A stretch of 64,000 bases of DNA. It comes from Kordiimonas lipolytica (GTDB lineage: Bacteria; Pseudomonadota; Alphaproteobacteria; Sphingomonadales; Kordiimonadaceae). The stretch lies in NCBI RefSeq assembly GCF_001550065.1, contig NZ_LRUB01000028.1, positions 62,001 through 126,000 on the forward strand. The letters run 5' to 3'. How positions within the stretch are numbered: position 1 is the first letter of the stretch; the number at the start of each line of letters is the position of its first letter. The notes beneath the pieces are model-generated. The model was not told the DNA's origin and did no database searches. It saw only the letters and a list, made by a program, of their open reading frames with translations. Made by a program: the position numbers and the translations under genes. Shown here one piece after another: positions 47,863 to 56,587 of the stretch.

Positions 47863-49839
47863 ATGAGCGACCTGTTTGAAGTAACACAGACTAAATCTGA
47901 CTATTCCGCAAAAGACATTGAGGTTCTTGAAGGCCTGGAACCGGTGCGTCAGCGCCCGGGCATGTATATCGGCGGAACGGATGAGCGTGCACTCCATCAC
48001 CTGGTCGCTGAAATTCTCGATAACTCTATGGACGAAGCCGTTGCAGGCCATGCCAGCCGTATCTCGCTGGCACTCAACGCAGATGGCTCCTTGACCATTT
48101 CAGACAATGGCCGCGGCATCCCAACCGACCCTCACCCCAAATATCCCGGGAAATCGGCGCTTGAAGTGATTCTCACCACGCTGCACTCCGGCGGTAAATT
48201 CTCGTCCGATGCCTATGCAACATCTGGTGGTTTGCATGGTGTTGGTATTTCGGTCGTGAACGCGCTCAGCGAATGGATGACAATCGAAGTCGCCCGTGAC
48301 CGCAATATGTGGCGTCAAGGCTATGCCCGGGGCAAGACCACAACAGGCCTTGAGGACCTTGGCGCGGTCCAGAACAAACGCGGCACCACGGTAACCTTCC
48401 TGCCTGACCATGAAATCTTCGGCAAAAGCGCCAAACTGAAGCCAAACCGCCTGTATAAGATGGCGCGTTCAAAGGCATACTTGTTCCGCGGTGTTGAAAT
48501 CCGGTTCAAGTGCGCACCTGAGCTGATTGTGGAAGGCGACGATACACCACAGGAAGCCACCCTGCACTTCCCTGGCGGCCTGGCGGACTTCCTGAAGGAC
48601 ACACTCAAGAAACGCACGTGCGTGACCGATGAGCCCTTCTCCGGCTTTGTGAAGTTCCCGGATGAAGCCGGCCAGGTGGAATGGGCCATTCAGTGGCCTG
48701 AGTTTGGTGACGGCTTCTGCAACAGCTACTGTAACACCATCCCAACACCACAGGGCGGCACCCATGAAAATGGCATGCGCAGTGCGATACTCCGCGGCCT
48801 GAAGGCTTACGGGGAACTGACAAATAACAAGAAGGCAGCGCAGCTGACTTCAGACGATGTCTGCGGCTCATTCTGTGCCATGCTTTCGGTCTTCATCCGT
48901 GACCCACAGTTCCAAGGGCAAACAAAAGACAAGCTGTCAACGCTCGAGGCCTTTCGCCTGACCGAAAATGCTGTCCGTGACGCCTTCGACCATTGGCTGG
49001 GCGATCACCCAGACCGCGCCGGCAGCCTGCTGACCTGGGCGCTGGAACGGCTGGAAGATCGCCTGCGCCGCAAGCAGGAACGCGAAATTACCCGGAAAAC
49101 AGCTGTCAGCAAACGTAAGCTCCGCTTGCCGGGCAAATTGACCGATTGCTCCAGCGATTCTTCGGAAGGCACTGAGATATATATCGTGGAGGGTGACTCC
49201 GCAGGTGGCTCCGCCAAACAAGCGCGGGATCGGAAGACGCAAGCTGTCCTGCCGATCCGCGGTAAAATCCTCAACGTGGCCTCCGCCACGCGTGACAAGA
49301 TAGCCGCCAACCAGGAAATCCGAGATTTGATCCAGGCGCTGGGCTGCGGAACGCGGGATCACTATGACGGCGATGCGCTTCGCTATGAGAAAGTCGTCAT
49401 CATGTGTGACGCGGACGTTGACGGCGCCCATATCGCAACGCTCCTCATGACATTCTTCTTCCAGGAAATGCCTGGGCTGGTTAAAGACGGGCACCTGTAT
49501 CTTGCCATGCCGCCGCTCTACCGGCTGGCCCAGTCAGGCAAAGTCGCTTATGCACGCGATGACGCCCACAAAGACGAGCTGATGGCCACTGATTTCTCAG
49601 GCCGTGGGAAGGTAGAGATCAGCCGCTTTAAGGGCCTGGGTGAAATGCCCCCTGCACAGCTGAAAGAAACCACCATGGCACCAGCCAACCGTACACTTCA
49701 GCGCGTCACGTTGCCGCCTGAGTATGCCGAGCGGGCAGAGGTCAACCGGCTTGTGGATGACCTGATGGGTAAAAAGCCTGAAAAACGCTTCGAATTCATC
49801 CGCGATAATGCGGCAAGTGTTGATCAATTGGACATCTAA
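47863..49839 (+). CDS. parE: DNA topoisomerase IV subunit B
   Basis: ATPase subunit of the chromosome decatenase. 658 residues, ParE rather than GyrB size (about 800). GHKL ATPase motifs: EILDNSMDEA, ISDNGRGIPTD, TSGGLHGVGISVVNALSE. The Toprim domain has EGDSAGGSAKQARDRKTQA (about 444-462) and DADVDGAHI. No parC is seen in the window, which is usual in this class, where parC and parE are unlinked. The start is set by LEGLEPVRQRPGMYIG lying at the expected distance. Confidence 0.96.
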   Translation: MSDLFEVTQTKSDYSAKDIEVLEGLEPVRQRPGMYIGGTDERALHHLVAEILDNSMDEAVAGHASRISLALNADGSLTISDNGRGIPTDPHPKYPGKSALEVILTTLHSGGKFSSDAYATSGGLHGVGISVVNALSEWMTIEVARDRNMWRQGYARGKTTTGLEDLGAVQNKRGTTVTFLPDHEIFGKSAKLKPNRLYKMARSKAYLFRGVEIRFKCAPELIVEGDDTPQEATLHFPGGLADFLKDTLKKRTCVTDEPFSGFVKFPDEAGQVEWAIQWPEFGDGFCNSYCNTIPTPQGGTHENGMRSAILRGLKAYGELTNNKKAAQLTSDDVCGSFCAMLSVFIRDPQFQGQTKDKLSTLEAFRLTENAVRDAFDHWLGDHPDRAGSLLTWALERLEDRLRRKQEREITRKTAVSKRKLRLPGKLTDCSSDSSEGTEIYIVEGDSAGGSAKQARDRKTQAVLPIRGKILNVASATRDKIAANQEIRDLIQALGCGTRDHYDGDALRYEKVVIMCDADVDGAHIATLLMTFFFQEMPGLVKDGHLYLAMPPLYRLAQSGKVAYARDDAHKDELMATDFSGRGKVEISRFKGLGEMPPAQLKETTMAPANRTLQRVTLPPEYAERAEVNRLVDDLMGKKPEKRFEFIRDNAASVDQLDI

Positions 49840-50005
49840 TACTCCGACGTCGCCGAACCACGATGGAAACCGCAAATATCAACTGTGCGATCGATTTCTG
49901 GCGTCCGCCGCTTGTATCCGGGTGCCAGAAAGCCAACTGTCACATAAAAGCGCCGGTTAAGGGACTAAAGCATGGGTTTTCTGCGGCATATTCCCGTTTC
50001 CAACA

Positions 50006-50033
50006 TTGACATTGACGTAAGCCCTCCTATGCT
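50006..50033 (+). promoter_or_regulatory. Candidate promoter of the DEAD-box helicase gene
   Basis: TTGACA, 16-base spacer, TATGCT; about 40 bases before the start codon. A strong match to sigma-70 consensus. Confidence 0.5.
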
Positions 50034-50071
50034 GCGCGCAAATTATGTAAGAAGCAACTGGTAGGACACGC

Positions 50072-51313
50072 ATGGGTTTCGACCTCTTAGGACTGAGTGA
50101 ACCAACATTAAAGGCTGTAAGTGAGGCCGGTTATACCGAGCCCACGCCCATTCAGGCGCAAGCCATCCCGCAAGTTTTAATGGGACGCGACGTTCTGGGC
50201 ATCGCCCAAACCGGTACCGGCAAGACGGCTGGTTTCACCTTGCCCCTTATCGATATTCTGTCCGAAGGACGCGCTCGCGCCCGGATGCCACGGTGCCTGA
50301 TTCTTGAGCCCACCCGCGAACTGGCGGCACAGGTTGCTGAAAGCTTCGAAAAATACGGCAAAGGGCACAAGCTGACGATGGCGCTTCTGATTGGCGGCGT
50401 AAATTTCGCGGATCAGGAAAAGCTGCTGGACCGCGGCGTTGATGTTCTGATTGCCACCCCTGGTCGTCTGCTGGACCACTTCACTCGCGGCAAGCTCCTC
50501 CTGAACGGGATCGATATTCTCGTGGTTGATGAAGCTGACCGGATGCTCGACATGGGCTTTATCCCGGATGTCGAGAAAATCTGCGAGTGCATTACCAAGA
50601 ACCACCAGACGCTTTTCTTTTCGGCCACGATGCCGCCGGTGATTGAAAAGCTGACCAAACGCTTCCTTGACGATCCCAAGATGATCACGGTTGAGCGCAA
50701 ATCCAGCACAGCGCAGACCATCGAACAGAAGCTTGTGGTTGTCGGCCCACGCGACAAGCGCAAAGCGCTGCGTAAGCTTCTGAAGGATGAGCCCGTGAAA
50801 AACGGCATCATCTTCTGCAACCGCAAGAAGGACGTAAAAGAGGTTTATAACAGCCTCGCGCGTCATGGTTTCAATGTTGGCCAATTGCATGGTGATATGG
50901 AGCAGAGCGAGCGCCTTGAAATACTGCGTCAGTTCAAGGCCAACGAAGTTCAACTTCTTTGTGCTTCCGATGTCGCAGCCCGCGGTCTCGACATTGCTGA
51001 CGTAAGCCATGTGTTCAATTTCGACGTACCAAGCCATGCTGAGGACTATGTTCACCGCATCGGCCGTACTGGCCGCGCTGGTCGCAAAGGCAAAGCCTTC
51101 ACGCTGACCACAACCGGCAAGACCGACACACGCTTTGTTGAAGCCATTGAAAAAATGATCGGCAACAAAATCCCACGTGGCGAGAAGATCGACCTCGCGC
51201 CACCAAAGCCGAAGGTTGCCGCGGATGACATGCCGAAAAAGCCATTTGTCGGCATGGGGCCACACGTTCCGGCCTTCCTGGCACGCCCAGTAGAGATCAA
51301 GCGCAGCCGCTAA
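50072..51313 (+). CDS. DEAD-box RNA helicase, RhlE-like
   Basis: ATP-dependent RNA helicase used in ribosome assembly or RNA decay. 413 residues, a helicase core with only a short C-terminal tail. Q motif TEPTPIQAQAIP (22-33), motif I AQTGTGKT (45-52), Ia PTRELAAQV, Ib TPGRLLDH, DEAD box VVDEADRMLDMGF, motif III SAT, and motif VI HRIGRTGRAGRKG. The composition of the core is closest to RhlE. It follows parE by 232 bases, with its own candidate promoter, and precedes the crotonase gene by 66 bases. Confidence 0.93.
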   Translation: MGFDLLGLSEPTLKAVSEAGYTEPTPIQAQAIPQVLMGRDVLGIAQTGTGKTAGFTLPLIDILSEGRARARMPRCLILEPTRELAAQVAESFEKYGKGHKLTMALLIGGVNFADQEKLLDRGVDVLIATPGRLLDHFTRGKLLLNGIDILVVDEADRMLDMGFIPDVEKICECITKNHQTLFFSATMPPVIEKLTKRFLDDPKMITVERKSSTAQTIEQKLVVVGPRDKRKALRKLLKDEPVKNGIIFCNRKKDVKEVYNSLARHGFNVGQLHGDMEQSERLEILRQFKANEVQLLCASDVAARGLDIADVSHVFNFDVPSHAEDYVHRIGRTGRAGRKGKAFTLTTTGKTDTRFVEAIEKMIGNKIPRGEKIDLAPPKPKVAADDMPKKPFVGMGPHVPAFLARPVEIKRSR

Positions 51314-51379
51314 TTGCGGTTGCCAAACCACCGGCCTGCGCTAAGTCTTCTTTCTGGGGACAATAAGCGGGAGGCCAGC

Positions 51380-52165
51380 ATGCCCACATATGAGACGATC
51401 GACTTCAGCATAGAGAATGGTCTGGCGACCATCACCTTCAATCGCCCAAAGCAGCTGAATGCTCTGAGCGCCAAGCTGAAAGCCGAGTTTCTAACCGCCC
51501 TACGGTCCCTTAACCGTGAAGACAGCGAGGCCAGAGCCCTTTTGATCACGGGCGCGGGGCGCGGCTTCTGTTCTGGCGCTGATCTGGCTGAAGGCGGCAA
51601 TGAGAACCGAGACATGGGCGCCAGTCTGACGGACTCTTACCACCCGTTCCTGACAGAACTCGCGAACCTCAAAATTCCGGTCATCAGCGCAGTCAACGGC
51701 GTGGCTGCTGGCGCAGGCATGAGCATCGCAATCTCGGCGGATATCGTCATTGCATCCAAATCCGCTTACTTCCTGCAGGCATTTGTCAACATCGGGCTGG
51801 TGCCGGATGCGGGCAGCACCTTCATTTTACCGCGCCTTGTGGGCCTAAGCCGGGCCCGAGCCATGATGATGCTTGGCGAACCTATCCCGGCTGACACCGC
51901 CCTTGATTGGGGACTGGTCTATGATGTCGTAGACGATGACAAACTATTGGACACTGCCAAGGCCAAAGCGATGAAACTGGCCAACGGCCCCACTGTGGCG
52001 CTGGGCTCCATCCGGCAGCTGCTGGCACAGTCCTTGACGAATGACTACCCCGGCCAACTGGCAGCCGAAGCTAACGCCCAGCGTGTCGCTGGCCGCACGG
52101 AAGACTGCATTGAGGGCGTCATGGCCTTCATCGAGAAGCGCGAAGCTGCCTTCAAGGGTAAATAG
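51380..52165 (+). CDS. Enoyl-CoA hydratase/isomerase family protein, PaaG-like
   Basis: Crotonase-fold enzyme acting on an acyl-CoA thioester. 261 residues from the ATG with GGGAGG upstream. The oxyanion hole pattern is GRGFCSGADL and VNGVAAGAGMSIAISADIVIAS. Where hydratases have the first catalytic Glu, the sequence is GMSIA, and at the second it is VPDAGST with Asp. This single-acid layout is that of the isomerase PaaG and related proteins rather than true enoyl-CoA hydratases. No phenylacetate genes are adjacent, so the substrate stays open. Confidence 0.85.
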   Translation: MPTYETIDFSIENGLATITFNRPKQLNALSAKLKAEFLTALRSLNREDSEARALLITGAGRGFCSGADLAEGGNENRDMGASLTDSYHPFLTELANLKIPVISAVNGVAAGAGMSIAISADIVIASKSAYFLQAFVNIGLVPDAGSTFILPRLVGLSRARAMMMLGEPIPADTALDWGLVYDVVDDDKLLDTAKAKAMKLANGPTVALGSIRQLLAQSLTNDYPGQLAAEANAQRVAGRTEDCIEGVMAFIEKREAAFKGK

Positions 52166-52278
52166 CCAATCCGGCCACAAAATCCGGCATCCTTAAATCG
52201 CCACTTTTCATTTCTATCAGAGGACGCTACACATCCTTCTGGTAGTTTGAGAACATAAAGGCAACAAAGGGAGCATCC

Positions 52279-53064
52279 GTGCGCAATCCGCTCGCGATCA
52301 TTGGTCAGGTGGTTTTGGCAAGTCTGGCCGAAATCGGTCGGCTGTCGAAATTCTCGGCAACCGCCATCAGCAGCATCGTCATGCCCCCGGTATACTGGCG
52401 GCACGTCCTCAATCAAATGTGGCTCATCGGCTATAACAGCCTGCCCGTTGTTGGCCTTACGGCTCTTTTCACAGGCGCGGCGCTCGCACAACAAATTTAC
52501 GTTGGCGGCAGCCGCTTCAATGCTGCTTCCGTGGTGCCTGGCGTGGTTGTCATCGCCATCGTGCGTGAACTGGGCCCTGTGCTCGGCGGCCTGATGGTGG
52601 CAGGGCGCGTCTCTTCCGCCATGGCGGCCGAGCTTGGCACCATGCGCGTGACAGAGCAGATCGACGCACTCGTGACCCTTTCGACCGACCCGTTCAAATA
52701 TCTGGTGGCACCGCGCCTGATCGCTGCGGTCATCACCCTGCCCTTACTCGTGATCATCGCCAACATTATCGGCGTGCTGGGCGGTTACCTGATCGGTACA
52801 GGCCGCCTGGGGCTAAATGAAGGCACCTACCTGCAGGTCACGGTAGACTTCCTTGAGCGTGCAGACGTGATCTCGTCGCTTGTGAAGGCCGCTGTCTTTG
52901 GCTTCTTCATCGCACTGATGGGCAGCTATCACGGATACAACAGCCGCGGCGGCGCCCAGGGCGTGGGTAAAGCCACGACAAACGCCGTGGTCTCAGCCTT
53001 CATCGCCATCCTGCTTGCGAACCTGATCATCACAGTGATTGTCTTTGGGGGGCGCGGCGTATGA
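52279..53064 (+). CDS. mlaE: Phospholipid-trafficking ABC permease MlaE
   Basis: Inner-membrane permease of the Mla system that keeps phospholipids out of the outer leaflet of the outer membrane. 261 residues, GTG start after AAAGGGAG. Five to six helices; EL-GP-V signature IVREELGPVLGGLM-type (here IVRELGPVLGGLMVAGR) and the AAELGTMRVTEQIDAL coupling motif. It overlaps mlaF by 4 bases. mlaD, mlaC and mlaB are not next to it. Confidence 0.93.
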   Translation: MRNPLAIIGQVVLASLAEIGRLSKFSATAISSIVMPPVYWRHVLNQMWLIGYNSLPVVGLTALFTGAALAQQIYVGGSRFNAASVVPGVVVIAIVRELGPVLGGLMVAGRVSSAMAAELGTMRVTEQIDALVTLSTDPFKYLVAPRLIAAVITLPLLVIIANIIGVLGGYLIGTGRLGLNEGTYLQVTVDFLERADVISSLVKAAVFGFFIALMGSYHGYNSRGGAQGVGKATTNAVVSAFIAILLANLIITVIVFGGRGV

Positions 53065-53837
53065 GTACCGACCTCAAGATCCAGCTGAAGAACGTACATA
53101 AGGGCTTTGGTCCAAAGAAGGTCCTGCAGGGCATCAATCTGGACGTTCCAAAAGGCCAGTCAGTCGTCATTATCGGCGGCTCGGGCACAGGCAAGTCTGT
53201 AATGCTCAAATGCATTCTGGGTATCCTGAACCCGGACCAGGGCGAAATATATGTGGACGGCGAGGATGTCACCAAATTCTCAGGCCGTGCCCGCAAGAAG
53301 ATATTGAGCAAATTCGGCATGCTATTTCAGGGCGGTGCCTTGTTCGATAGCCTGCCTGTCTGGGAAAATGTCGCCTTCGGCCTGATACAGGGTAAAGGCA
53401 TGAACCGGAAAGACGCCAAGGAAATTGCGATCGAAAATCTGCGGCGCGTTGGCCTTGGTGCTGACGTAGGCGTACTTTCCCCAGCAGAACTGTCGGGCGG
53501 CATGCAGAAGCGTGTGGGCCTTGCGCGTGCCATCGCGACAGAGCCAGAAATCATCTTCTTCGACGAGCCAACCACAGGCCTCGACCCGATCATGGCGGAT
53601 GTGATCAACGATCTGATCGTGGAGTGCGTTAAGGACCTTGGCGCAACAACGCTTTCAATCACCCACGATATGGCCAGCGCGCGCAAGATCGCGGACCGCA
53701 TCGCCATGCTCTATCACGGCAAAATTATCTGGGAAGGCGCCAAAGACCAGATCGACCATTCAGGCAATGATCATGTCGACCAGTTCATCCATGGTCGCGC
53801 CCAGGGCCCAATTGAGATGGAATTGTTGAAGCTCTGA
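53061..53837 (+). CDS. mlaF: Phospholipid-trafficking ABC ATPase MlaF
   Basis: ATPase partner of MlaE. 258 residues. Walker A is GGSGTGKSVMLK (GKSV rather than the usual GKST, typical of MlaF/TtG2A), signature LSGGMQKRVGLARAI, Walker B EIIFFDEPTTGLDP, switch His in ITHD. Start overlaps the mlaE stop (ATGA), and its stop is one base before radA. Confidence 0.95.
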   Translation: MSTDLKIQLKNVHKGFGPKKVLQGINLDVPKGQSVVIIGGSGTGKSVMLKCILGILNPDQGEIYVDGEDVTKFSGRARKKILSKFGMLFQGGALFDSLPVWENVAFGLIQGKGMNRKDAKEIAIENLRRVGLGADVGVLSPAELSGGMQKRVGLARAIATEPEIIFFDEPTTGLDPIMADVINDLIVECVKDLGATTLSITHDMASARKIADRIAMLYHGKIIWEGAKDQIDHSGNDHVDQFIHGRAQGPIEMELLKL

Positions 53838-53838
53838 T

Positions 53839-55215
53839 ATGGCAAAGGCTCAGCTCTCATATAATTGCCGCGACTGCGGCGCTGTTTACCGCCGCTGGCA
53901 GGGCAAATGCGACGAATGCGGCGAGTGGAACTCCATTGAGGAATCAAAGGGTGGCACCACATCTGGCGCGCCAAAGGGCCTGAGCGGCAAGAAGGGCCGC
54001 CGGGTCGACCTTGTCTCGCTTGACACGCCGCTCAAGGAACAGCCGCGGTTGATGAGCGGCATTGCCGAGCTTGACCGCGCCCTTGGCGGCGGCATGGTAG
54101 CCGGAAGCGCCGTGCTGATTGGCGGTGATCCGGGCATCGGCAAATCCACGCTGCTGTTGCAGGCCATGGGGCAACTGGCGCTCAAGGGGCATGACTGTGT
54201 CTATATTTCCGGTGAGGAAGCAACCGCACAGGTACAGATGCGGGCGAACCGCCTTGGTCTTTCCGGTGCGCCGCTGAAGCTGGGGTGTGAAACCAGCCTG
54301 CGTGATATCCTGACAACGCTGGATGAAGGTACGCCGCCCAAAGTGGTGGTGATCGACAGTATACAGACGCTGTTTGCCGACAATGTTGAAAGCGCGCCCG
54401 GCACAGTAAGCCAGGTTCGCGTCTGCGCCCATGAACTGATCAGCTTCGCTAAGCGCAAGGGCACCGTTGTGCTTCTTGTCGGCCACGTTACCAAAGACGG
54501 CCAGATCGCCGGGCCACGCGTGCTCGAACATATGGTTGATACTGTGCTGTATTTCGAAGGTGACCGCGGCCACCAGTTCCGTATCCTGCGCGCGGTAAAG
54601 AACCGCTTTGGCGGCACGGACGAAATCGGCGTCTTCGAGATGACGGGCATGGGCCTCAATGAAGTAACCAATCCGTCTGCCCTGTTCCTTGCGGATCACA
54701 ACAGCCGGGAACTAGGAAACTGCGTCTTCGCTGGCATTGAAGGCTCGAGGCCCGTTCTGGTGGAAATCCAGGCACTCGTTGCCCGGTCATCTGCCGCAAA
54801 CCCGCGCCGCGCCGTTGTCGGCTGGGACAGCGGGCGGCTTGCGATGGTACTGGCCGTGCTTGATGCCCGCGCTGGCCTTGGCCTTGCCGGGTGTGACGTC
54901 TACCTGAACGTGGCCGGCGGCCTGAAGATTTCCGAGCCTGCGGCGGACCTTGCAGTCGCAGCGGCCCTGATTTCCAGCCTCTCGCAGGTGCCACTACCGG
55001 ACGAGACCGTCGTATTTGGTGAAATCAGCCTGTCGGGTGACATCCGCCCGGTTTCCCAATCTGAAGGAAGGCTGAAAGAATCAGCCAAGCTCGGCTTCGC
55101 GAACGCCATGATGCCAAAAGCCAAGAAAGCCGGCCCAAAAGCCATTCGCCAGCAAAACATCACCCACGTGAATGAGCTGGTGACACATTTCTACCCAGAT
55201 GGCGGCCTAGGATAG
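53839..55215 (+). CDS. radA: DNA repair protein RadA
   Basis: RecA-related branch-migration ATPase. 458 residues: zinc finger with Cys10, 13, 24 and 27; Walker A GGDPGIGKST (95-104); the RadA-specific KNRFG motif near 254; and a C-terminal Lon-like domain (VYLNVAGGLKISEPAADLAV). It begins one base after the mlaF stop and heads the conserved radA-cvpA-purF order, here with a GNAT gene inserted. Confidence 0.97.
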   Translation: MAKAQLSYNCRDCGAVYRRWQGKCDECGEWNSIEESKGGTTSGAPKGLSGKKGRRVDLVSLDTPLKEQPRLMSGIAELDRALGGGMVAGSAVLIGGDPGIGKSTLLLQAMGQLALKGHDCVYISGEEATAQVQMRANRLGLSGAPLKLGCETSLRDILTTLDEGTPPKVVVIDSIQTLFADNVESAPGTVSQVRVCAHELISFAKRKGTVVLLVGHVTKDGQIAGPRVLEHMVDTVLYFEGDRGHQFRILRAVKNRFGGTDEIGVFEMTGMGLNEVTNPSALFLADHNSRELGNCVFAGIEGSRPVLVEIQALVARSSAANPRRAVVGWDSGRLAMVLAVLDARAGLGLAGCDVYLNVAGGLKISEPAADLAVAAALISSLSQVPLPDETVVFGEISLSGDIRPVSQSEGRLKESAKLGFANAMMPKAKKAGPKAIRQQNITHVNELVTHFYPDGGLG

Positions 55216-55232
55216 CTTCCGGAAAAAGAAGC

Positions 55233-55751
55233 ATGATACTGAAGACAGACAGACTGACGCTCAGGTTGCCTGAACAAAGCGACGCCAAAGCCATCCAGCT
55301 GGCTCTGACAGACTATGATGTCGTCAAGATGCTTCAAGTGGTCCCCTACCCCTATAGCCTGGAAATGGCGCACGAGTTCATTGCCCTCACGCATGAGGAA
55401 TGGAACAGAAACGCATCCTATATCGCAAGCGTGATTGGCCCTTCGGGTTTGGTTGGTGTGGCCGGCGCCCATCACTGGAACGAGACTGAGCGGCAGATAG
55501 AGCTGGGATACTGGCTGGGCCGCAATAGCTGGGGCTTCGGGTATGCCACCGAAGCCGCTGGGGCGGTCTGCACCTTCGCCTTTGAGCACTGGCCAATAGA
55601 TAAAATCATCGCTAGTGTTTTTGATGACAACCCCGGCTCAAAACGAGTGGTGGAAAAATTGGGGTTTAAGGAAACAGGCCAGCACACAATATACAGTGTT
55701 GGGCGTGGCGCAGAGGTTTCGGCCACCCTTTATAAGCTAGAGAGATGCTAG
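55233..55751 (+). CDS. GNAT-family N-acetyltransferase, RimJ/RimL-like
   Basis: 172 residues. RLTLRLPEQSDAKAI at the N-terminus, ELGYWLGRNSWGFGYATEA (acetyl-CoA pyrophosphate loop region) and VFDDNPGSKRVVEKLGFKETG are the typical RimJ/RimL-type blocks, so it probably acetylates a protein N-terminus or a small amine. It lies between radA (17 bases) and cvpA (12 bases) on the same strand. Confidence 0.85.
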   Translation: MILKTDRLTLRLPEQSDAKAIQLALTDYDVVKMLQVVPYPYSLEMAHEFIALTHEEWNRNASYIASVIGPSGLVGVAGAHHWNETERQIELGYWLGRNSWGFGYATEAAGAVCTFAFEHWPIDKIIASVFDDNPGSKRVVEKLGFKETGQHTIYSVGRGAEVSATLYKLERC

Positions 55752-55763
55752 AGGAACAAGGAT

Positions 55764-56447
55764 TTGGACATCGATACTACCACACTGACGGCTTTTGATG
55801 TTGCCGTGCTTGTTATCGTCGGGCTTTCGACGCTTCTGGCTTTTGGCCGTGGCTTCGCGACAGTCGCACTGTCATTCGGGGCTTGGGCGGGCGCACTGTT
55901 GGCGACCATTTTCGGCCTTGAGATTGTCAAGCCATATGGCCGCGACCTGATCTCGCCGCCGGAGCTCGCTGACTTCATCACGCTGGCCACGCTCTTTTTC
56001 ATCACGCTGTTCGTTCTCAAGCAGTTGGCCGAGTTTATCGGCAGGACCATCAAGGAAAGTCCGGTGGGGCTGCTTGATCGCTCGCTTGGTGCCCTTTTCG
56101 GCCTGCTGCGCGGCCTCGTGATTGTTTCTGTACTCTATCTTGGCTTCGCCAAACTTTATGGCACGTCTGATCAACCGGATTGGGTCAAGAACGCGCAGCT
56201 CCGTCCCCTTGTGGCCTGGAGCGCGGAAATGCTGGAAGGTTTCGCTGCTGACGCACTCGGCAAAGACCCGAAAGAGGTCGGTAACGAGTATCTGGAGAAG
56301 GCAGCAGATGCCATTCCCAGCCAGTTCATCAATGAAAAGCTTGAAGAACAGGCCGCTAAATACATCGAAAAGCAACGCGATAGCCTTGATGCGTTGATGG
56401 AAGACGTAGCCGAAGAGAAAAAGAAGAAAGATGACGGCGGGCGCTAA
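55764..56447 (+). CDS. cvpA: CvpA family membrane protein
   Basis: 227 residues, TTG start with GAGGA upstream. Four transmembrane helices within residues 10-120 (LIVGLSTLLAFGRGF-type start, FGAWAGALLATIFGLE, FITLATLFFITLFVLKQL), then a long cytoplasmic Lys/Glu-rich tail (about 150-227, IEKQRDSLDALMEDVAEEKKKK). CvpA proteins support envelope integrity; the gene next to purF is a long-known linkage. The tail is longer than in E. coli CvpA (162 residues). Confidence 0.88.
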   Translation: MDIDTTTLTAFDVAVLVIVGLSTLLAFGRGFATVALSFGAWAGALLATIFGLEIVKPYGRDLISPPELADFITLATLFFITLFVLKQLAEFIGRTIKESPVGLLDRSLGALFGLLRGLVIVSVLYLGFAKLYGTSDQPDWVKNAQLRPLVAWSAEMLEGFAADALGKDPKEVGNEYLEKAADAIPSQFINEKLEEQAAKYIEKQRDSLDALMEDVAEEKKKKDDGGR

Positions 56448-56521
56448 TGCGCCTGTTAGCCGCGCACAATTCTTCAATTAGATGCAATATTTCTGTAAAA
56501 TTGGTTTTTGACTAGGCAGCG

Positions 56522-56545
56522 GCACCATGAGGCGATATATGGTGC
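56522..56545 (+). repeat. Inverted repeat in the purF leader
   Basis: GCACCAT and ATGGTGC, perfect 7-base arms 10 bases apart, 43 bases before the purF ATG. It may be a regulator site or an mRNA hairpin; it does not look like the enterobacterial PurR box. Confidence 0.45.
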
Positions 56546-56587
56546 GTGCAACAAGACACCATTCGCCCCATTAACCAGGACCAAATA

